NCBI GenBank assembly: GCA_949291675.1
Contig: CASEWR010000200.1
Span: forward strand, 1 to 38,447
DNA length: 38,447 nucleotides
Origin: an uncultured Desulfovibrio sp.
GTDB taxonomy: Bacteria; Desulfobacterota; Desulfovibrionia; Desulfovibrionales; Desulfovibrionaceae
Reading direction: 5' to 3'
Positions 8,805 through 21,666 of the stretch are shown here, one piece after another. A program made the position numbers and the translations under genes. The notes under the pieces are model-generated. The model was not told the DNA's origin. It saw nothing but the letters and a program-made list of their open reading frames with translations, and ran no database searches. Each line of letters opens with the position of its first letter. The first letter of the stretch is position 1.

Positions 8805-8950
8805 ATTTTCAGCCTTTCTTCTGCTACTTTTTCATGTCCGGGAAATTTTCTCCCAGGCCGCCTGGCTTCCTGACTTCACAGTGCAGAAACCTGGCCTGGC
8901 ACTGCAGTTTTCCGGGCTTTCGCTCCGCACACTTCCCTTTTGTCCTGCGA

Positions 8951-8974
8951 CTCCCCTGATTCTCTCAGGGGGAG
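8951..8974. repeat. GC-rich hairpin upstream of dnaN
   Basis: CTCCCCTGA and TCAGGGGGAG can pair over about 9 bp with a 5-nt loop. A long T-run occurs about 27 nt later (about 9001-9010), too distant for a classic intrinsic terminator. Confidence 0.4.
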
Positions 8975-9068
8975 GCCATGGACAGAGGGCTTGTCACGTC
9001 TTTTTTTTTTCGGGGACCCTGGCTGATGCATGGCTCTGGCTCTCTGAGTACGGCTCCCTGTGTCTTTG

Positions 9069-9093
9069 AAGAACGGGACGTGTTCTTTTTTTT
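9069..9093 (+). terminator. Possible short intrinsic terminator before dnaN
   Basis: AAGAAC and GTTCTT form a 6-bp stem with a 7-nt loop, followed directly by six T residues. It could stop transcription coming from the origin region, or act as an attenuator if the dnaN promoter is upstream. The short stem keeps confidence moderate. Confidence 0.4.
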
Positions 9094-9194
9094 AGGCTGT
9101 GCGGGATGTGGCCTTCGGGCCTGAATGTTCATTTTTTTGCTATGGAGGCAGCGCTCCCTCCCCTGGACCAGCGGGGGTGTCTGCGCTGAATTTT

Positions 9195-12754
<3,560 letters not shown>

Positions 12755-12801
12755 CCCGCTGTTGTTACAGTCGATATGCAGAGTCTCCCAAAGAGGATAC
12801 A

Positions 12802-15267
12802 GTGAATAGTACACTTGCAGAGAATCAGATTGATATTGAAAAGGAACTTCGCAGATCGTATCTGGAATACTCCCTTTCTGTCATCATAGGCCGCGCCATT
12901 CCTGATGCCAGGGACGGCCTCAAACCGGTGCACAGGCGCATTTTGTACGCCATGTCCGAGCTCGGCAACGTCTACAACAGGGCGCACAAGAAGTCCGCCC
13001 GCGTTGTCGGTGACGTCATCGGTAAGTATCACCCCCATGGTGACAGCGCCGTGTACGATGCCCTGGTGCGTCTTGCCCAGGACTTCAGCATGCGCGATCC
13101 CCTGGTCGATGGTCAGGGTAACTTCGGCTCCATTGACGGTGACTCCCCTGCAGCCATGCGATACACGGAAGTGCGCATGTCCCGCCTGGCAGGGGAATTT
13201 CTTGGCGATATCGACAAGAATACCGTTGATTTCCGTCCCAACTACGACGGGTCGCTGGATGAGCCGGCCATTTTGCCCACCAGGGTACCCAACCTGCTGC
13301 TCAACGGCTCCTCGGGCATTGCCGTGGGCATGGCGACCAATATTCCCACCCACAACCTGGGCGAGCTGTGCGACGCACTGATTGTCCTGCTCGACAACCC
13401 CGATGCCGGCGTGGACGAGCTTATGGACTACGTCAAGGGGCCTGACTTCCCCACAAAGGGCTTTGTCTACACAGGCAAGGGCCTTGCCGATGCCTACCGC
13501 ACCGGCCGCGGCACAGTGAAGATTCGCGGCAAGGTGGAAGTGGAGGAGCGCGGCAAGAACGCACACTCCATTGTCATCCGCGAGATCCCCTACGGGGTCA
13601 ACAAGTCCATGCTGGTGAAGAAGATCTCCTCCCTGGTCAACGAGAGGAAGATCGACGGCGTGGTGGGTCTGCGCGACGAGTCCGACCGCAAGGGCATACG
13701 CATTGTTCTGGACCTGCGCAGGGGCGTCATTCCGGACATCATCACCAATTATCTCTACAAATACACAGCACTTGAGACCAGCTTCGGCATCAACATGCTG
13801 GCTGTGGTGGACAACAGGCCTGTGCTGCTCAACTTGAAGACAGCCCTTGCCTGCTTCCTTGATTTCCGCAAGGAAGTTGTCATCCGCAGAACCCGCTTTG
13901 ATCTCGAGAAGTCCGAGGCCAGGGCCCACATTCTGCGCGGCCTGCGCATTGCCATCGACAATATTGACGAAGTCGTGCGCCTCATTCGTGCCTCGCAAAG
14001 CCCCGAGGAAGCCAGAAACGGCCTCATGACCCGCTTCGGCCTTGATGAAGTGCAGGCAAAGGCCATTCTTGACATGCGTCTGCAGCGCCTCACAGGTTTG
14101 CAGCGCGAGGAAATCGAGAGCGAATACAATCTCCTGCTCAAGAACATTGAGTACTTCAAGTCCATTCTTGCAGACGCGGAAGTCCTGCGCGGCGTCATTC
14201 GTGACGAAGTGACAGCCATAAAGGAGGCCTATGCCACCCCGAGACGCAGCGTCATTGTGGCCGACGAGGCTGCTGACATTGATCTTGAAGACCTCATTGC
14301 AGACGATGATGTGGTGATCACCCTCTCGCACAGGGGCTATATCAAGCGCACCAGCCTGGAGAACTATCAGCAGCAGCATCGCGGCGGCAAGGGGATCTCC
14401 GGTGCATACACCAGCGAAGATGACTTTGTGCAGGACTTCCTCACGACCACCAATCATCAGTACCTGTGCCTGTTCACCAACAAGGGGCGCATGTACCAGC
14501 TCAAGGCGCTTCGCGTTCCCGAGGGCAGCCGGACTGCCAAGGGCATGCACATCAACAACCTCATCCCGCTCGGAGAAGGGGAGAATGTCACCAATGTGCT
14601 TGCCACACGCCACTTCCCGGAGGACAAGTTCTTCTTCTTTGTGACCAGGACAGGCATGGTGAAGCGCTCTCAGGCCTCGCTCTATGCCCGTCACAACAGA
14701 AACGGCATCATTGCCCTGTCCCTGCGTGATGGCGACAGCCTCGTGCTGGTGCGTCCCCTGCGCCAGGACGATCACACCGTGCTCATCACCAAACTCGGCT
14801 ATGCCATCCGCTTTGCCTGCTCCGATGTGCGCGCCATGGGCCGCAATGCCGTGGGCGTCAAGGGCATCAGCCTGAAGAAGAACGACGAGGTCGTGGCTGC
14901 TGTCATTCTCAAGGGTTCGGACATGACCACAACGATTATGTCCCTCTCGGAATGGGGCTATGGCAAGCGTTCCTCCGCTGACCTCTACCGCCTGCAGTCC
15001 CGCGGCGGCAGCGGCATCATCAATTTCAAACTGACCAACAAGACAGGCAACGTGGTTGCGGCCATGCCCGTTACGGACAAGGACGGTCTTGTGGTGCTGA
15101 CATCGACCAACAAGATCATCCGCATCAGCGTTGGCGATGTTGTGTCGAGAAGCAGGGCTACCATGGGCGTCAAGATCGTCAATCTTGATCCCGGTGCCCA
15201 TGTGGTTGCATGCGATCGCATTGACGATGGCGCTGCAGTCACGGAGAAAACGGAATCCTGGGAGTAG
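12802..15267 (+). CDS. gyrA: DNA gyrase subunit A
   Basis: 821 residues. This is the DNA-breaking and rejoining half of gyrase. GTG 12802 is the start, with AGAGGATAC before it. The catalytic tyrosine is Tyr121 in [10 protein letters not shown]. The quinolone-determining region [10 protein letters not shown] has Ser82 and Asp86, the residues of quinolone-sensitive enzymes. The C-terminal beta-pinwheel carries repeated blades ([41 protein letters not shown]). It follows gyrB after 47 nt. Confidence 0.98.
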   Translation: MNSTLAENQIDIEKELRRSYLEYSLSVIIGRAIPDARDGLKPVHRRILYAMSELGNVYNRAHKKSARVVGDVIGKYHPHGDSAVYDALVRLAQDFSMRDPLVDGQGNFGSIDGDSPAAMRYTEVRMSRLAGEFLGDIDKNTVDFRPNYDGSLDEPAILPTRVPNLLLNGSSGIAVGMATNIPTHNLGELCDALIVLLDNPDAGVDELMDYVKGPDFPTKGFVYTGKGLADAYRTGRGTVKIRGKVEVEERGKNAHSIVIREIPYGVNKSMLVKKISSLVNERKIDGVVGLRDESDRKGIRIVLDLRRGVIPDIITNYLYKYTALETSFGINMLAVVDNRPVLLNLKTALACFLDFRKEVVIRRTRFDLEKSEARAHILRGLRIAIDNIDEVVRLIRASQSPEEARNGLMTRFGLDEVQAKAILDMRLQRLTGLQREEIESEYNLLLKNIEYFKSILADAEVLRGVIRDEVTAIKEAYATPRRSVIVADEAADIDLEDLIADDDVVITLSHRGYIKRTSLENYQQQHRGGKGISGAYTSEDDFVQDFLTTTNHQYLCLFTNKGRMYQLKALRVPEGSRTAKGMHINNLIPLGEGENVTNVLATRHFPEDKFFFFVTRTGMVKRSQASLYARHNRNGIIALSLRDGDSLVLVRPLRQDDHTVLITKLGYAIRFACSDVRAMGRNAVGVKGISLKKNDEVVAAVILKGSDMTTTIMSLSEWGYGKRSSADLYRLQSRGGSGIINFKLTNKTGNVVAAMPVTDKDGLVVLTSTNKIIRISVGDVVSRSRATMGVKIVNLDPGAHVVACDRIDDGAAVTEKTESWE

Positions 15268-15313
15268 GGCGCCGTCTGAGGCTGCTCCATTCTGCAGATT
15301 TTTCGGGGAGCTT

Positions 15314-16708
15314 ATGATTCATCACAGCTGTGGTCTTTTTGCCGTCTACGGCCATCCTGACGCTTCGCGTCTGACCTACTTCGGCCTCTATGCCCAGCAG
15401 CACAGAGGCCAGGAAAGCGCAGGCATTGTCAGTCTTGATGAAAAGGGGCACTGCCATCTGCACAAGGCTCTGGGCCTTGTGCCTGACGTCTTTTCAGAGG
15501 AACATCTGCAGAAGCTTGCAGGTCCCATTGCCCTTGGCCACGTGCGCTATTCAACCACCGGTCGCCCGTCTGTTGCCAATGCCCAGCCTCTGCTGATCCA
15601 TTACAAGGACAAGAACATTGCCATTGCCCACAACGGCAACCTGGTCAATGCCCTGGAGCTGCGCCGCGAACTTGAAAACGATGGCGCCATCTTCATGGCA
15701 ACCAGCGACACCGAAGTCATCATGCATGTCTTTGTGCGCGAGCTGGCAAAGCAGCCTGACCTTGTTGAGGCCGTCAAGGCCACCTGTCAGCGCCTCAAGG
15801 GGGCCTACTGTCTGCTCTTTTTAATTGACGACACCCTCATTGCCGTGCGCGATCCCTTCGGCTTCCATCCCCTGTCCCTGGGGCGTCTGGACGGTGCCCC
15901 GGTCATTGCCTCGGAAACCTGTGCCTTTGACCTCATGGACGCCGAGTACGAGCACTGCTTCAAGCCCGGTGAGGTCTATGTCATCTCCCCTGAAGGCGAG
16001 ATGAGCTGCATGCTCAGCGATCATCTGCCCGAAAAGCCCAGGCAGTGCATCTTTGAGCTGGTCTACTTTGCCAGGCCAGACTCCTATGTCTTCGGCGAGC
16101 AGGTCTATCAGTGTCGCAAGCAGATGGGCTGGCAGCTGGCACATGAGTCCACCCCTGATGTGGACTTCATCATGCCCTTCCCGGATTCCGGCGTGTACCC
16201 TGCGGTGGGCTTTGCCCAGAGTGCGGAAATCCCCTATGAGCACGCCATGATCCGTAACCACTACGTGGGCAGGACCTTCATTCAGCCCTCCCAGAGCATG
16301 CGCAGCTTTGGTGTGCGGGTGAAGATTAATCCGGTCAGGGCCATGATCGACGGCAAGCGCATCTGTATTGTGGATGACAGCATTGTCCGCGGCACCACCA
16401 TGATCACCCGCGTCAGGAAGCTGCGTGAACTCGGCGCGAAGGAAGTGCACATCCGCATCTCCTGTCCGCCCGTGAAGTTCCCCTGTTACTACGGCATTGA
16501 CTTTGCCGAACCAAAGGAACTGGTGGCCTGTGGCAAAACCATTGAGCAGATCAGGCAGAAGCTCGATGTGGACAGCCTGCACTATTTGAGCAAGGAAGGC
16601 CTGCTGCGCTCGGTCATGCATGAGGACCACTACTGCACGGCCTGTTTTGACGGCGACTACCCTGTGCCGCCCTGTTCCCTGGCCGGCAAGTTCGGCCTTG
16701 AAAGTTAA
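15314..16708 (+). CDS. purF: Amidophosphoribosyltransferase, Fe-S type with short propeptide
   Basis: 464 residues. It makes 5-phosphoribosylamine from PRPP and glutamine, the committed step of purine synthesis. The N-terminus MIHHSCGLFAVYGHPDASRL places the catalytic Cys at position 6, so a five-residue propeptide must be removed, as in the Bacillus-type enzyme. The glutaminase part has GHVRYSTTG and AHNGNLVNA. The PRTase loop is CIVDDSIVRGTTM. Cys in RQCIFELVYFARPDS, SCPPVKFPCYYGIDF and CTAC near the C-terminus are placed like the [4Fe-4S] ligands of that subgroup. GGGGAG precedes ATG 15314. Longer frames are rejected because they run into gyrA. Confidence 0.95.
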   Translation: MIHHSCGLFAVYGHPDASRLTYFGLYAQQHRGQESAGIVSLDEKGHCHLHKALGLVPDVFSEEHLQKLAGPIALGHVRYSTTGRPSVANAQPLLIHYKDKNIAIAHNGNLVNALELRRELENDGAIFMATSDTEVIMHVFVRELAKQPDLVEAVKATCQRLKGAYCLLFLIDDTLIAVRDPFGFHPLSLGRLDGAPVIASETCAFDLMDAEYEHCFKPGEVYVISPEGEMSCMLSDHLPEKPRQCIFELVYFARPDSYVFGEQVYQCRKQMGWQLAHESTPDVDFIMPFPDSGVYPAVGFAQSAEIPYEHAMIRNHYVGRTFIQPSQSMRSFGVRVKINPVRAMIDGKRICIVDDSIVRGTTMITRVRKLRELGAKEVHIRISCPPVKFPCYYGIDFAEPKELVACGKTIEQIRQKLDVDSLHYLSKEGLLRSVMHEDHYCTACFDGDYPVPPCSLAGKFGLES

Positions 16709-16773
16709 GACGGCAGGGCGTCAGCTGGCAGCATCAGGGGCACCAGTGTGCCCTGCAGCCGACAAGCTTTTGT

Positions 16774-16803
16774 TTGACAAAAAGACAGCGCCCTAGCATC
16801 ATA
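16774..16803 (+). promoter_or_regulatory. Candidate sigma-70 promoter upstream of hisS
   Basis: A perfect TTGACA at 16774-16779 is followed at 17-18 bp by CATCAT/ATCATA, a weak -10. Transcription from here would begin just before the 16816 hairpin and give a leader of about 180 nt in front of hisS. Confidence 0.4.
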
Positions 16804-16815
16804 CCACGCCCGCGA

Positions 16816-16840
16816 GGCCCTGCACTGCTGCAGGGCCTTT
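16816..16840 (+). terminator. Hairpin between purF and hisS: purF terminator or hisS attenuator
   Basis: GGCCCTGCA-CTGC-TGCAGGGCC is a perfect 9-bp stem with a 4-nt loop, followed by TTTCGGG, so the T-run is only three. It lies 107 nt after the purF stop and downstream of the candidate hisS promoter. Confidence 0.5.
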
Positions 16841-16990
16841 CGGGTTCAATTCACGCAGATCCGAAGCAGATGCCTGCGGATCCGGATCCCATTCAATCAG
16901 ACTATCTTCCTGTTTTTTCTGCACCTTGCAGGGGAAAGCCCAAACGCTTTTGAAGCGCATCTGCGGGCCCCCTGAGCCCGAGCCTGAGTC

Positions 16991-18229
16991 ATGAGCATCA
17001 AGAGAATCAATGGTTTCGCGGACATGTTCGCCAGGGACAGCCGCGTGTTCGAATTCATGGAGAGCACCTGCAGACGGGTCTTTTCCGCCTACGGCTTCCA
17101 GGAAGTGCGTGTGCCCGTCATGGAGTACACCCAGCTTTTCGCCCGCTCCATCGGCACCGAGACAGATGTGGTCCAGAAGGAAATGTACACCTTTCCTGAT
17201 GCCCACGGCGTGAACCAGTCTCTGCGCCCCGAGGCCACTGCCGGCATCATGCGTGCTTACATCAATGCCAGCCTGCATGCCAAGGAAAGCGTCTCCAAGC
17301 TCTTCACCTATGGCCCCATGTTCCGCTGCGAGCGCCCGCAAAAGGGCCGCATGCGCCAGTTCCATCAGGTGGACTGCGAGCTTCTCGGCACCCATGCCCC
17401 TGCTGCAGATGCAGAAATCATTTCTCTGCTGCTTCACTACGTGACAGAGCTTGGTCTGACGGACCTTTCCCTGCATATGAACAATCTCGGCTGTCCCACC
17501 TGCCGTCCCAAATACAGACAGGCTCTTGTGGAATACCTGACCCGCCACGAGGAACATCTGTGTGATGACTGCAAGCGTCGTCTGCACACCAATCCTCTGC
17601 GCGTCCTGGACTGCAAGAAGGACCATGACCTGGCCTTCATGCAGGAAGTGCCCGTCTTCCTCGACTATGTCTGTGACGACTGCAAACAGCACTACGAGAC
17701 TGTGACCGCACTGCTGCAGGAAAACAACATTGCCTTTGTCCAGGACCACTGCCTTGTGCGCGGCCTGGACTATTACTGCCGCACCACCTTCGAGCTGCAG
17801 TCCAGTGCCATCGGTGCCCAGACAGCTGTTGCCGGCGGCGGCCGCTACGACGGCCTCATCCGCAACCTGGGCGGCCCCGACATCCCCGGTATAGGCTTTG
17901 CCTGCGGCATGGAGCGCCTGGCCCTGCTGCTCGGCGAGCGTGAGGCACAGCGCAAGGACTTCTACATGGTCTGCCTGGACGATACTGCCCTGCACACCGG
18001 CTTCAAGATCGTGCGCGACCTGCGCCTTGCAGGCCTGAGCGGCGAGATGGGCTACACAGCTGCGGGCATGAAGAGCTCCATGCGCCAGGCCGGCAAGTCC
18101 GGTGCCCGCTACACTCTCATTCTCGGCAGCGACGAGATGGCCAGACAGACAGTGGCAGTCAAGGACATGGACAAGGGCGAACAGAAGGAAGTGTCCCTTG
18201 ACCAGCTTGTCCAGGTAATATCTCAGTAA
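16991..18229 (+). CDS. hisS: Histidyl-tRNA synthetase
   Basis: 412 residues, class II aminoacyl-tRNA synthetase, which charges tRNA-His. Class II motif 2 appears as FRCERPQKGRMRQFHQ. The histidine-specific signatures are LVRGLDYYCRTTFEL and GGGRYDGL. Motif 3 is GIGFACGMERLALLLG. The C-terminal anticodon-binding domain is short but complete. The ATG at 16991 has only a weak GAG upstream, but the N-terminus MSIKRINGFADMF fits the family. It is 12 nt upstream of aspS, so the two form an operon. Confidence 0.96.
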   Translation: MSIKRINGFADMFARDSRVFEFMESTCRRVFSAYGFQEVRVPVMEYTQLFARSIGTETDVVQKEMYTFPDAHGVNQSLRPEATAGIMRAYINASLHAKESVSKLFTYGPMFRCERPQKGRMRQFHQVDCELLGTHAPAADAEIISLLLHYVTELGLTDLSLHMNNLGCPTCRPKYRQALVEYLTRHEEHLCDDCKRRLHTNPLRVLDCKKDHDLAFMQEVPVFLDYVCDDCKQHYETVTALLQENNIAFVQDHCLVRGLDYYCRTTFELQSSAIGAQTAVAGGGRYDGLIRNLGGPDIPGIGFACGMERLALLLGEREAQRKDFYMVCLDDTALHTGFKIVRDLRLAGLSGEMGYTAAGMKSSMRQAGKSGARYTLILGSDEMARQTVAVKDMDKGEQKEVSLDQLVQVISQ

Positions 18230-18241
18230 GGAACAAACGAC

Positions 18242-20098
18242 ATGAGCGAACAGATTCAGGATCTCCAGCTGGAGCATTCCAAATACATCACCGATCTTGG
18301 TGACTGGACCAGAACATGCAGCTGCAGCCACCTCACTGCCGAAGATGTGGGCCGTGACGTCTGCCTCATGGGCTGGGTGCAGTTCCGTCGTGACCACGGC
18401 GGCCTGATCTTTGTTGATCTGCGCGATCGCGAAGGCCTGACCCAGGTTGTCTTCTCCCCTGACGTGGCTCCCGAAGCCCACGAACAGGCCGGTATTCTGC
18501 GCCTTGAGTACGTCATTGCCATCAAGGGCAGGGTGCGCACCCGTCCCGAAGGCATGGCCAATCCCAACCTGAAGACTGGCGAAATCGAAGTGGTGGTCCA
18601 CGACTGGAAGCTTCTGAACACCTCCAAGACTCCGCCCTTTGCCATTGAGGACAGATGCGATGCCGGCGAGAACCTGCGTCTTGCCTGGCGTTTCCTGGAC
18701 CTGCGCAGACCCTGCATGCAGAAGAATCTCATTCTGCGCCACAGGGCCATGCAGGCCATTCGCCGCTTCCTGGACGAAGACGGCTTCCTGGAAGTGGAGA
18801 CGCCTTTCCTCACCAAGTCCACGCCCGAAGGCGCCCGCGACTTCCTGGTGCCCAGCCGCCTCAACCAGGGCTCCTTCTACGCGCTGCCCCAGTCTCCCCA
18901 GCTCTTCAAGCAGCTGCTCATGTGCTCCGGCTTTGAGAAGTACTTCCAGATTGTGCGCTGTTTCCGTGACGAAGACCTTCGTGCCGACCGTCAGCCCGAG
19001 TTCACCCAGGTGGATATGGAGCTGAGCTTCGTGAACGAGGAAGACGTCATGAGCATGGCTGAGCGCCTCATGCAGCGCGTCTTCAAGGACGTGTTGGGCA
19101 GGGAGCTGCAGCTGCCCTTCCCGCGCATGACCTGGGACGAGGCCATGCGTGACTACGGCGTGGACAAGCCTGACACCCGCTTCGGCATGAAGCTGGTGGA
19201 GCTCACTGACGCTGTGCGCAACTCCGGCTTCAAGCTCTTTGCCCAGGCCCCCATGGTCAAGGCCATCAAGGTGGAAGGCGGCGAGAGCCTGACCCGCAAG
19301 GAAATTGACGCCTATACCGAGTTTGTGCGCATCTACGGCGCCCAGGGCCTTGCCTGGATCAAGATCAAGTCCGACACGGAATGGCAGTCTCCCATTGCCA
19401 AGTTCCTCTCCGAGGAAGAGCGCGAGACCATCCGCACCCGTCTGGAAGCAAAGACCGGCGACATCCTCTTCTTCCAGGCCGGCGATCCGGAAATGGTCAA
19501 TGCAGCCCTCGGCAATCTGCGCGTGCATATTGCCCAGAAGCTCAACCTCATTCCTGCCGACAGCTTCAACTTCCTCTGGGTCACAGAGTTCCCGCTCTTT
19601 GAATACGACAAGGAAGAGCACCGCTATGTGGCCTGCCATCACCCCTTCACCTCGCCCATGGAAGGGCACATGGAGCTCATGACCAGCGATCCTGCTCATG
19701 CCAAGGCCCGTGCCTACGACATGGTGCTCAATGGCAACGAAGTGGGCGGCGGCTCTATCCGTATCCATTCTGCAGCCACCCAGATGCGCATGTTTGAAGC
19801 CCTGGGCTTCAGCGACGAGCGCGCAGAGGAGCAGTTCGGCTTCCTCTTCCATGCCCTGGAGTTCGGTGCTCCGCCGCACGGCGGCATTGCCTTTGGTCTC
19901 GACCGCCTCATCATGCTGCTTGCAGGCTGCCAGAGCATCCGCGACGTCATTGCCTTCCCCAAGACCCAGAAGGCCACCTGCCTTTTGACCAGTGCACCTT
20001 CTCAGGTCTCTCAGGCACAGCTGCGTGAACTGGGCATCCGTCTGCGCGAAGCCCCCGAAAAGAAGGCTGAAGCCAGGGCTGACAAGCCCCAGGCCTAG
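18242..20098 (+). CDS. aspS: Aspartyl-tRNA synthetase, probably non-discriminating (Asp/Asn)
   Basis: 618 residues, bacterial-type class II synthetase. An N-terminal OB-fold anticodon domain (WVQFRRDHGGLIFVDLRDRE) is followed by the catalytic core with FRDEDLRADRQPEFTQVDME (motif 2), an inserted GAD domain, and motif 3 around GIAFGLDRLIMLLAG. The residue matching E. coli Leu30 is His52 here and the Lys around 81-82 is replaced by Gly104. That His/Gly pair is the published signature of enzymes that charge both tRNA-Asp and tRNA-Asn. If so, the cell makes Asn-tRNA through GatCAB. AAGGAAC precedes ATG 18242; the first about 20 residues are variable, so the exact start is less certain. Confidence 0.95.
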   Translation: MSEQIQDLQLEHSKYITDLGDWTRTCSCSHLTAEDVGRDVCLMGWVQFRRDHGGLIFVDLRDREGLTQVVFSPDVAPEAHEQAGILRLEYVIAIKGRVRTRPEGMANPNLKTGEIEVVVHDWKLLNTSKTPPFAIEDRCDAGENLRLAWRFLDLRRPCMQKNLILRHRAMQAIRRFLDEDGFLEVETPFLTKSTPEGARDFLVPSRLNQGSFYALPQSPQLFKQLLMCSGFEKYFQIVRCFRDEDLRADRQPEFTQVDMELSFVNEEDVMSMAERLMQRVFKDVLGRELQLPFPRMTWDEAMRDYGVDKPDTRFGMKLVELTDAVRNSGFKLFAQAPMVKAIKVEGGESLTRKEIDAYTEFVRIYGAQGLAWIKIKSDTEWQSPIAKFLSEEERETIRTRLEAKTGDILFFQAGDPEMVNAALGNLRVHIAQKLNLIPADSFNFLWVTEFPLFEYDKEEHRYVACHHPFTSPMEGHMELMTSDPAHAKARAYDMVLNGNEVGGGSIRIHSAATQMRMFEALGFSDERAEEQFGFLFHALEFGAPPHGGIAFGLDRLIMLLAGCQSIRDVIAFPKTQKATCLLTSAPSQVSQAQLRELGIRLREAPEKKAEARADKPQA

Positions 20099-20129
20099 AG
20101 ACTGGACAATATTTGGAAACTTGTGACAG

Positions 20130-20165
20130 AACCGGAAAGGCATCAGTCTTTTCCGGTTTTGTTTT
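20130..20165 (+). terminator. Intrinsic terminator after hisS-aspS
   Basis: AACCGGAAA (20130-20138) and TTTCCGGTT (20150-20158) form a 9-bp stem with an 11-nt loop, followed by TTGTTTT. It lies 31 nt after the aspS stop and only about 20 nt before the def start, so any def promoter overlaps it or lies within aspS. Confidence 0.85.
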
Positions 20166-20185
20166 CCCCGTGTATGGAGGCACAT

Positions 20186-20710
20186 ATGGCTGTACGCAAG
20201 ATTGTTCTCTACCCGGATCCCCTGCTTGCCAGGGTCAGTGAGCCGGTAGAGGTCATCACAGACGAGATACGCGAGCTGTGCAGCGACATGCTTGAGACCA
20301 TGTACGCTGCTCCCGGCGTGGGCCTGGCTGCACCGCAGGTGGGTGTGCTCAAACAGATTGTTGTCTATGATCCCTCCGGCAAGGAAGACGAGCGTCATCC
20401 CGTGGTGCTCATCAACCCGGAAGTCACCCTCACCGGCGAGACGGTGGTGAGCGAGCAGGAAGGCTGCCTGTCCGTGCCCCTCAACTACAGGGCGGATGTG
20501 AAGCGCTCAAGCGCCATTCACCTCAGGTACATGGACCTCGACGGCGTTGTGCACGAGCGTGACATTGATGACTTCGAGGCCATCATTGTGCAGCACGAGA
20601 CAGATCACCTCAAAGGGGTGCTCTTCATTGACAAGATCGGACATCTGCGTCGTTCTCTCTATGATACCAAGGTGAAGAAGTGGCTGAAGAGAAAAAAGGA
20701 AGACGCATAG
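20186..20710 (+). CDS. def: Peptide deformylase
   Basis: 174 residues. It removes the formyl group from the N-terminal methionine of new proteins and is a metal enzyme. All three motifs are present: GVGLAAPQ, EGCLS (metal-ligand Cys) and HETDHL (two His ligands and the catalytic Glu). GGAGG lies 6 nt before ATG 20186. The fmt start overlaps the def tail by 31 nt, so the two enzymes that add and remove the formyl group are translated together. Confidence 0.97.
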   Translation: MAVRKIVLYPDPLLARVSEPVEVITDEIRELCSDMLETMYAAPGVGLAAPQVGVLKQIVVYDPSGKEDERHPVVLINPEVTLTGETVVSEQEGCLSVPLNYRADVKRSSAIHLRYMDLDGVVHERDIDDFEAIIVQHETDHLKGVLFIDKIGHLRRSLYDTKVKKWLKRKKEDA

Positions 20711-21666
20711 TCTTCATGGGAACACCGGCCTTTGCCAGGGACATTCTGGCAGGGCTTGCCGACAGTGGCGACATTGAGATAGCTGCCGTCTACACCCAGC
20801 CTGACAGGCCTGCCGGCAGGGGCAAAAAGCTTGTGCCCTCACCGGTGAAGGAGCTTGCCCTGACACTCGGCCTTGAGGTGCGTCAGCCCCTCTCCCTGCG
20901 CCGTGACGAGGCTGAGCAGGACTATCTTGCCTCCCTTGCGCCTGACTTTCTCATTGTGGCTGCCTACGGCATGATTCTGCCCCAGCGGGTGCTGGACATC
21001 CCTTCCCGCGCGCCCATCAATGTGCATACCTCGCTGCTGCCTGCCTACAGGGGCAGTGCGCCTGTGCAGCGCGCCCTCATGAATGGTGAGGAAAAGACAG
21101 GCTTTTCCATCATGCGCATTGAGCTGGAGCTCGATGCAGGGCCTGTGTACTGCACAAGAGAGCTTGCCACGGAAGGCGAGACTGCCGGAAGCCTGCTTGC
21201 AAAGATGGCGCCCATGTCCGTGCCCCTGCTGCTTCATGTCATGCAGGGCATAGAGCAGGGGACATGCGAGGCCAGGCCGCAGGAAGGCGAGCCCACCTAT
21301 GCAGCCAAGATTCTCAAAAGTGACGGCATCATTGACTTTGCCCGTCCTGCCCGCCTTGTGGATGCCTGGATACGCGGTGTCACCCCGGACCCTGGTGCCC
21401 ATGCCGAGCTGCAGCTTGGTGAGACCGTGACAGGCATTGTCCTTGAAGAGGTGCGCGTTGCCGAAGCCTGGTCCGGTGCACCAGGCATTGTGCTGGCAAA
21501 GAAGGGCAGACTGTGCATTTCCTGCCAGGATGCCCTGCTGGACGTGCTGCGCGTCAAGCCCGTGGGCAAGAAGAGCATGGATGCTGCGTCCTTTGTGAAC
21601 GGCCAGCGCCTGGCTGCAAAGGACCTTGTGGAAGTGGGCAGGGTGCGTGCCGGAGACCAGGCATGA
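20680..21666 (+). CDS. fmt: Methionyl-tRNA formyltransferase
   Basis: 328 residues. It formylates initiator Met-tRNA with 10-formyl-THF. RRIVFMGTPAFARDIL near the N-terminus and SLLPAYRGSAPVQRALMNGE in the catalytic core are the family signatures; a C-terminal tRNA-binding domain follows. The start is taken as GTG 20680 because the conserved RIVFMGTP block lies upstream of the next ATG (20716). An AAGG-type site precedes the GTG. The stop overlaps the next start (ATGA, 21663-21666). Confidence 0.96.
   Translation: MAEEKKGRRIVFMGTPAFARDILAGLADSGDIEIAAVYTQPDRPAGRGKKLVPSPVKELALTLGLEVRQPLSLRRDEAEQDYLASLAPDFLIVAAYGMILPQRVLDIPSRAPINVHTSLLPAYRGSAPVQRALMNGEEKTGFSIMRIELELDAGPVYCTRELATEGETAGSLLAKMAPMSVPLLLHVMQGIEQGTCEARPQEGEPTYAAKILKSDGIIDFARPARLVDAWIRGVTPDPGAHAELQLGETVTGIVLEEVRVAEAWSGAPGIVLAKKGRLCISCQDALLDVLRVKPVGKKSMDAASFVNGQRLAAKDLVEVGRVRAGDQA

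Larger units (their letters stand above)
6812..9194. other. Putative chromosomal replication origin region (oriC), gene-free
   Basis: 2.4 kb without a credible gene. Genes to the left are all on the minus strand and those to the right all on the plus strand until 23.7 kb, and dnaN-gyrB-gyrA start right beside it; this arrangement is typical of oriC. The part 6960-7980 is AT-rich and carries the half-site array at 7778-7916, near-consensus DnaA boxes and a possible DNA-unwinding stretch around 7355-7385. The part 8000-8700 is GC-rich with strong purine bias on the plus strand. The exact origin is inferred, and no dnaA gene is in the window. Confidence 0.75.

Noticed and set aside
16838-16862. 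Possible tRNA T-arm (GGGTTCAATTC)
   Set aside because: The flanking bases do not form a T-stem or a cloverleaf.
16799-20398. Very long minus-strand open frame (about 1200 codons) opposite hisS and aspS
   Set aside because: It is the antisense shadow of two clear synthetase genes; third-codon bias keeps it open, and its protein shows no family features.
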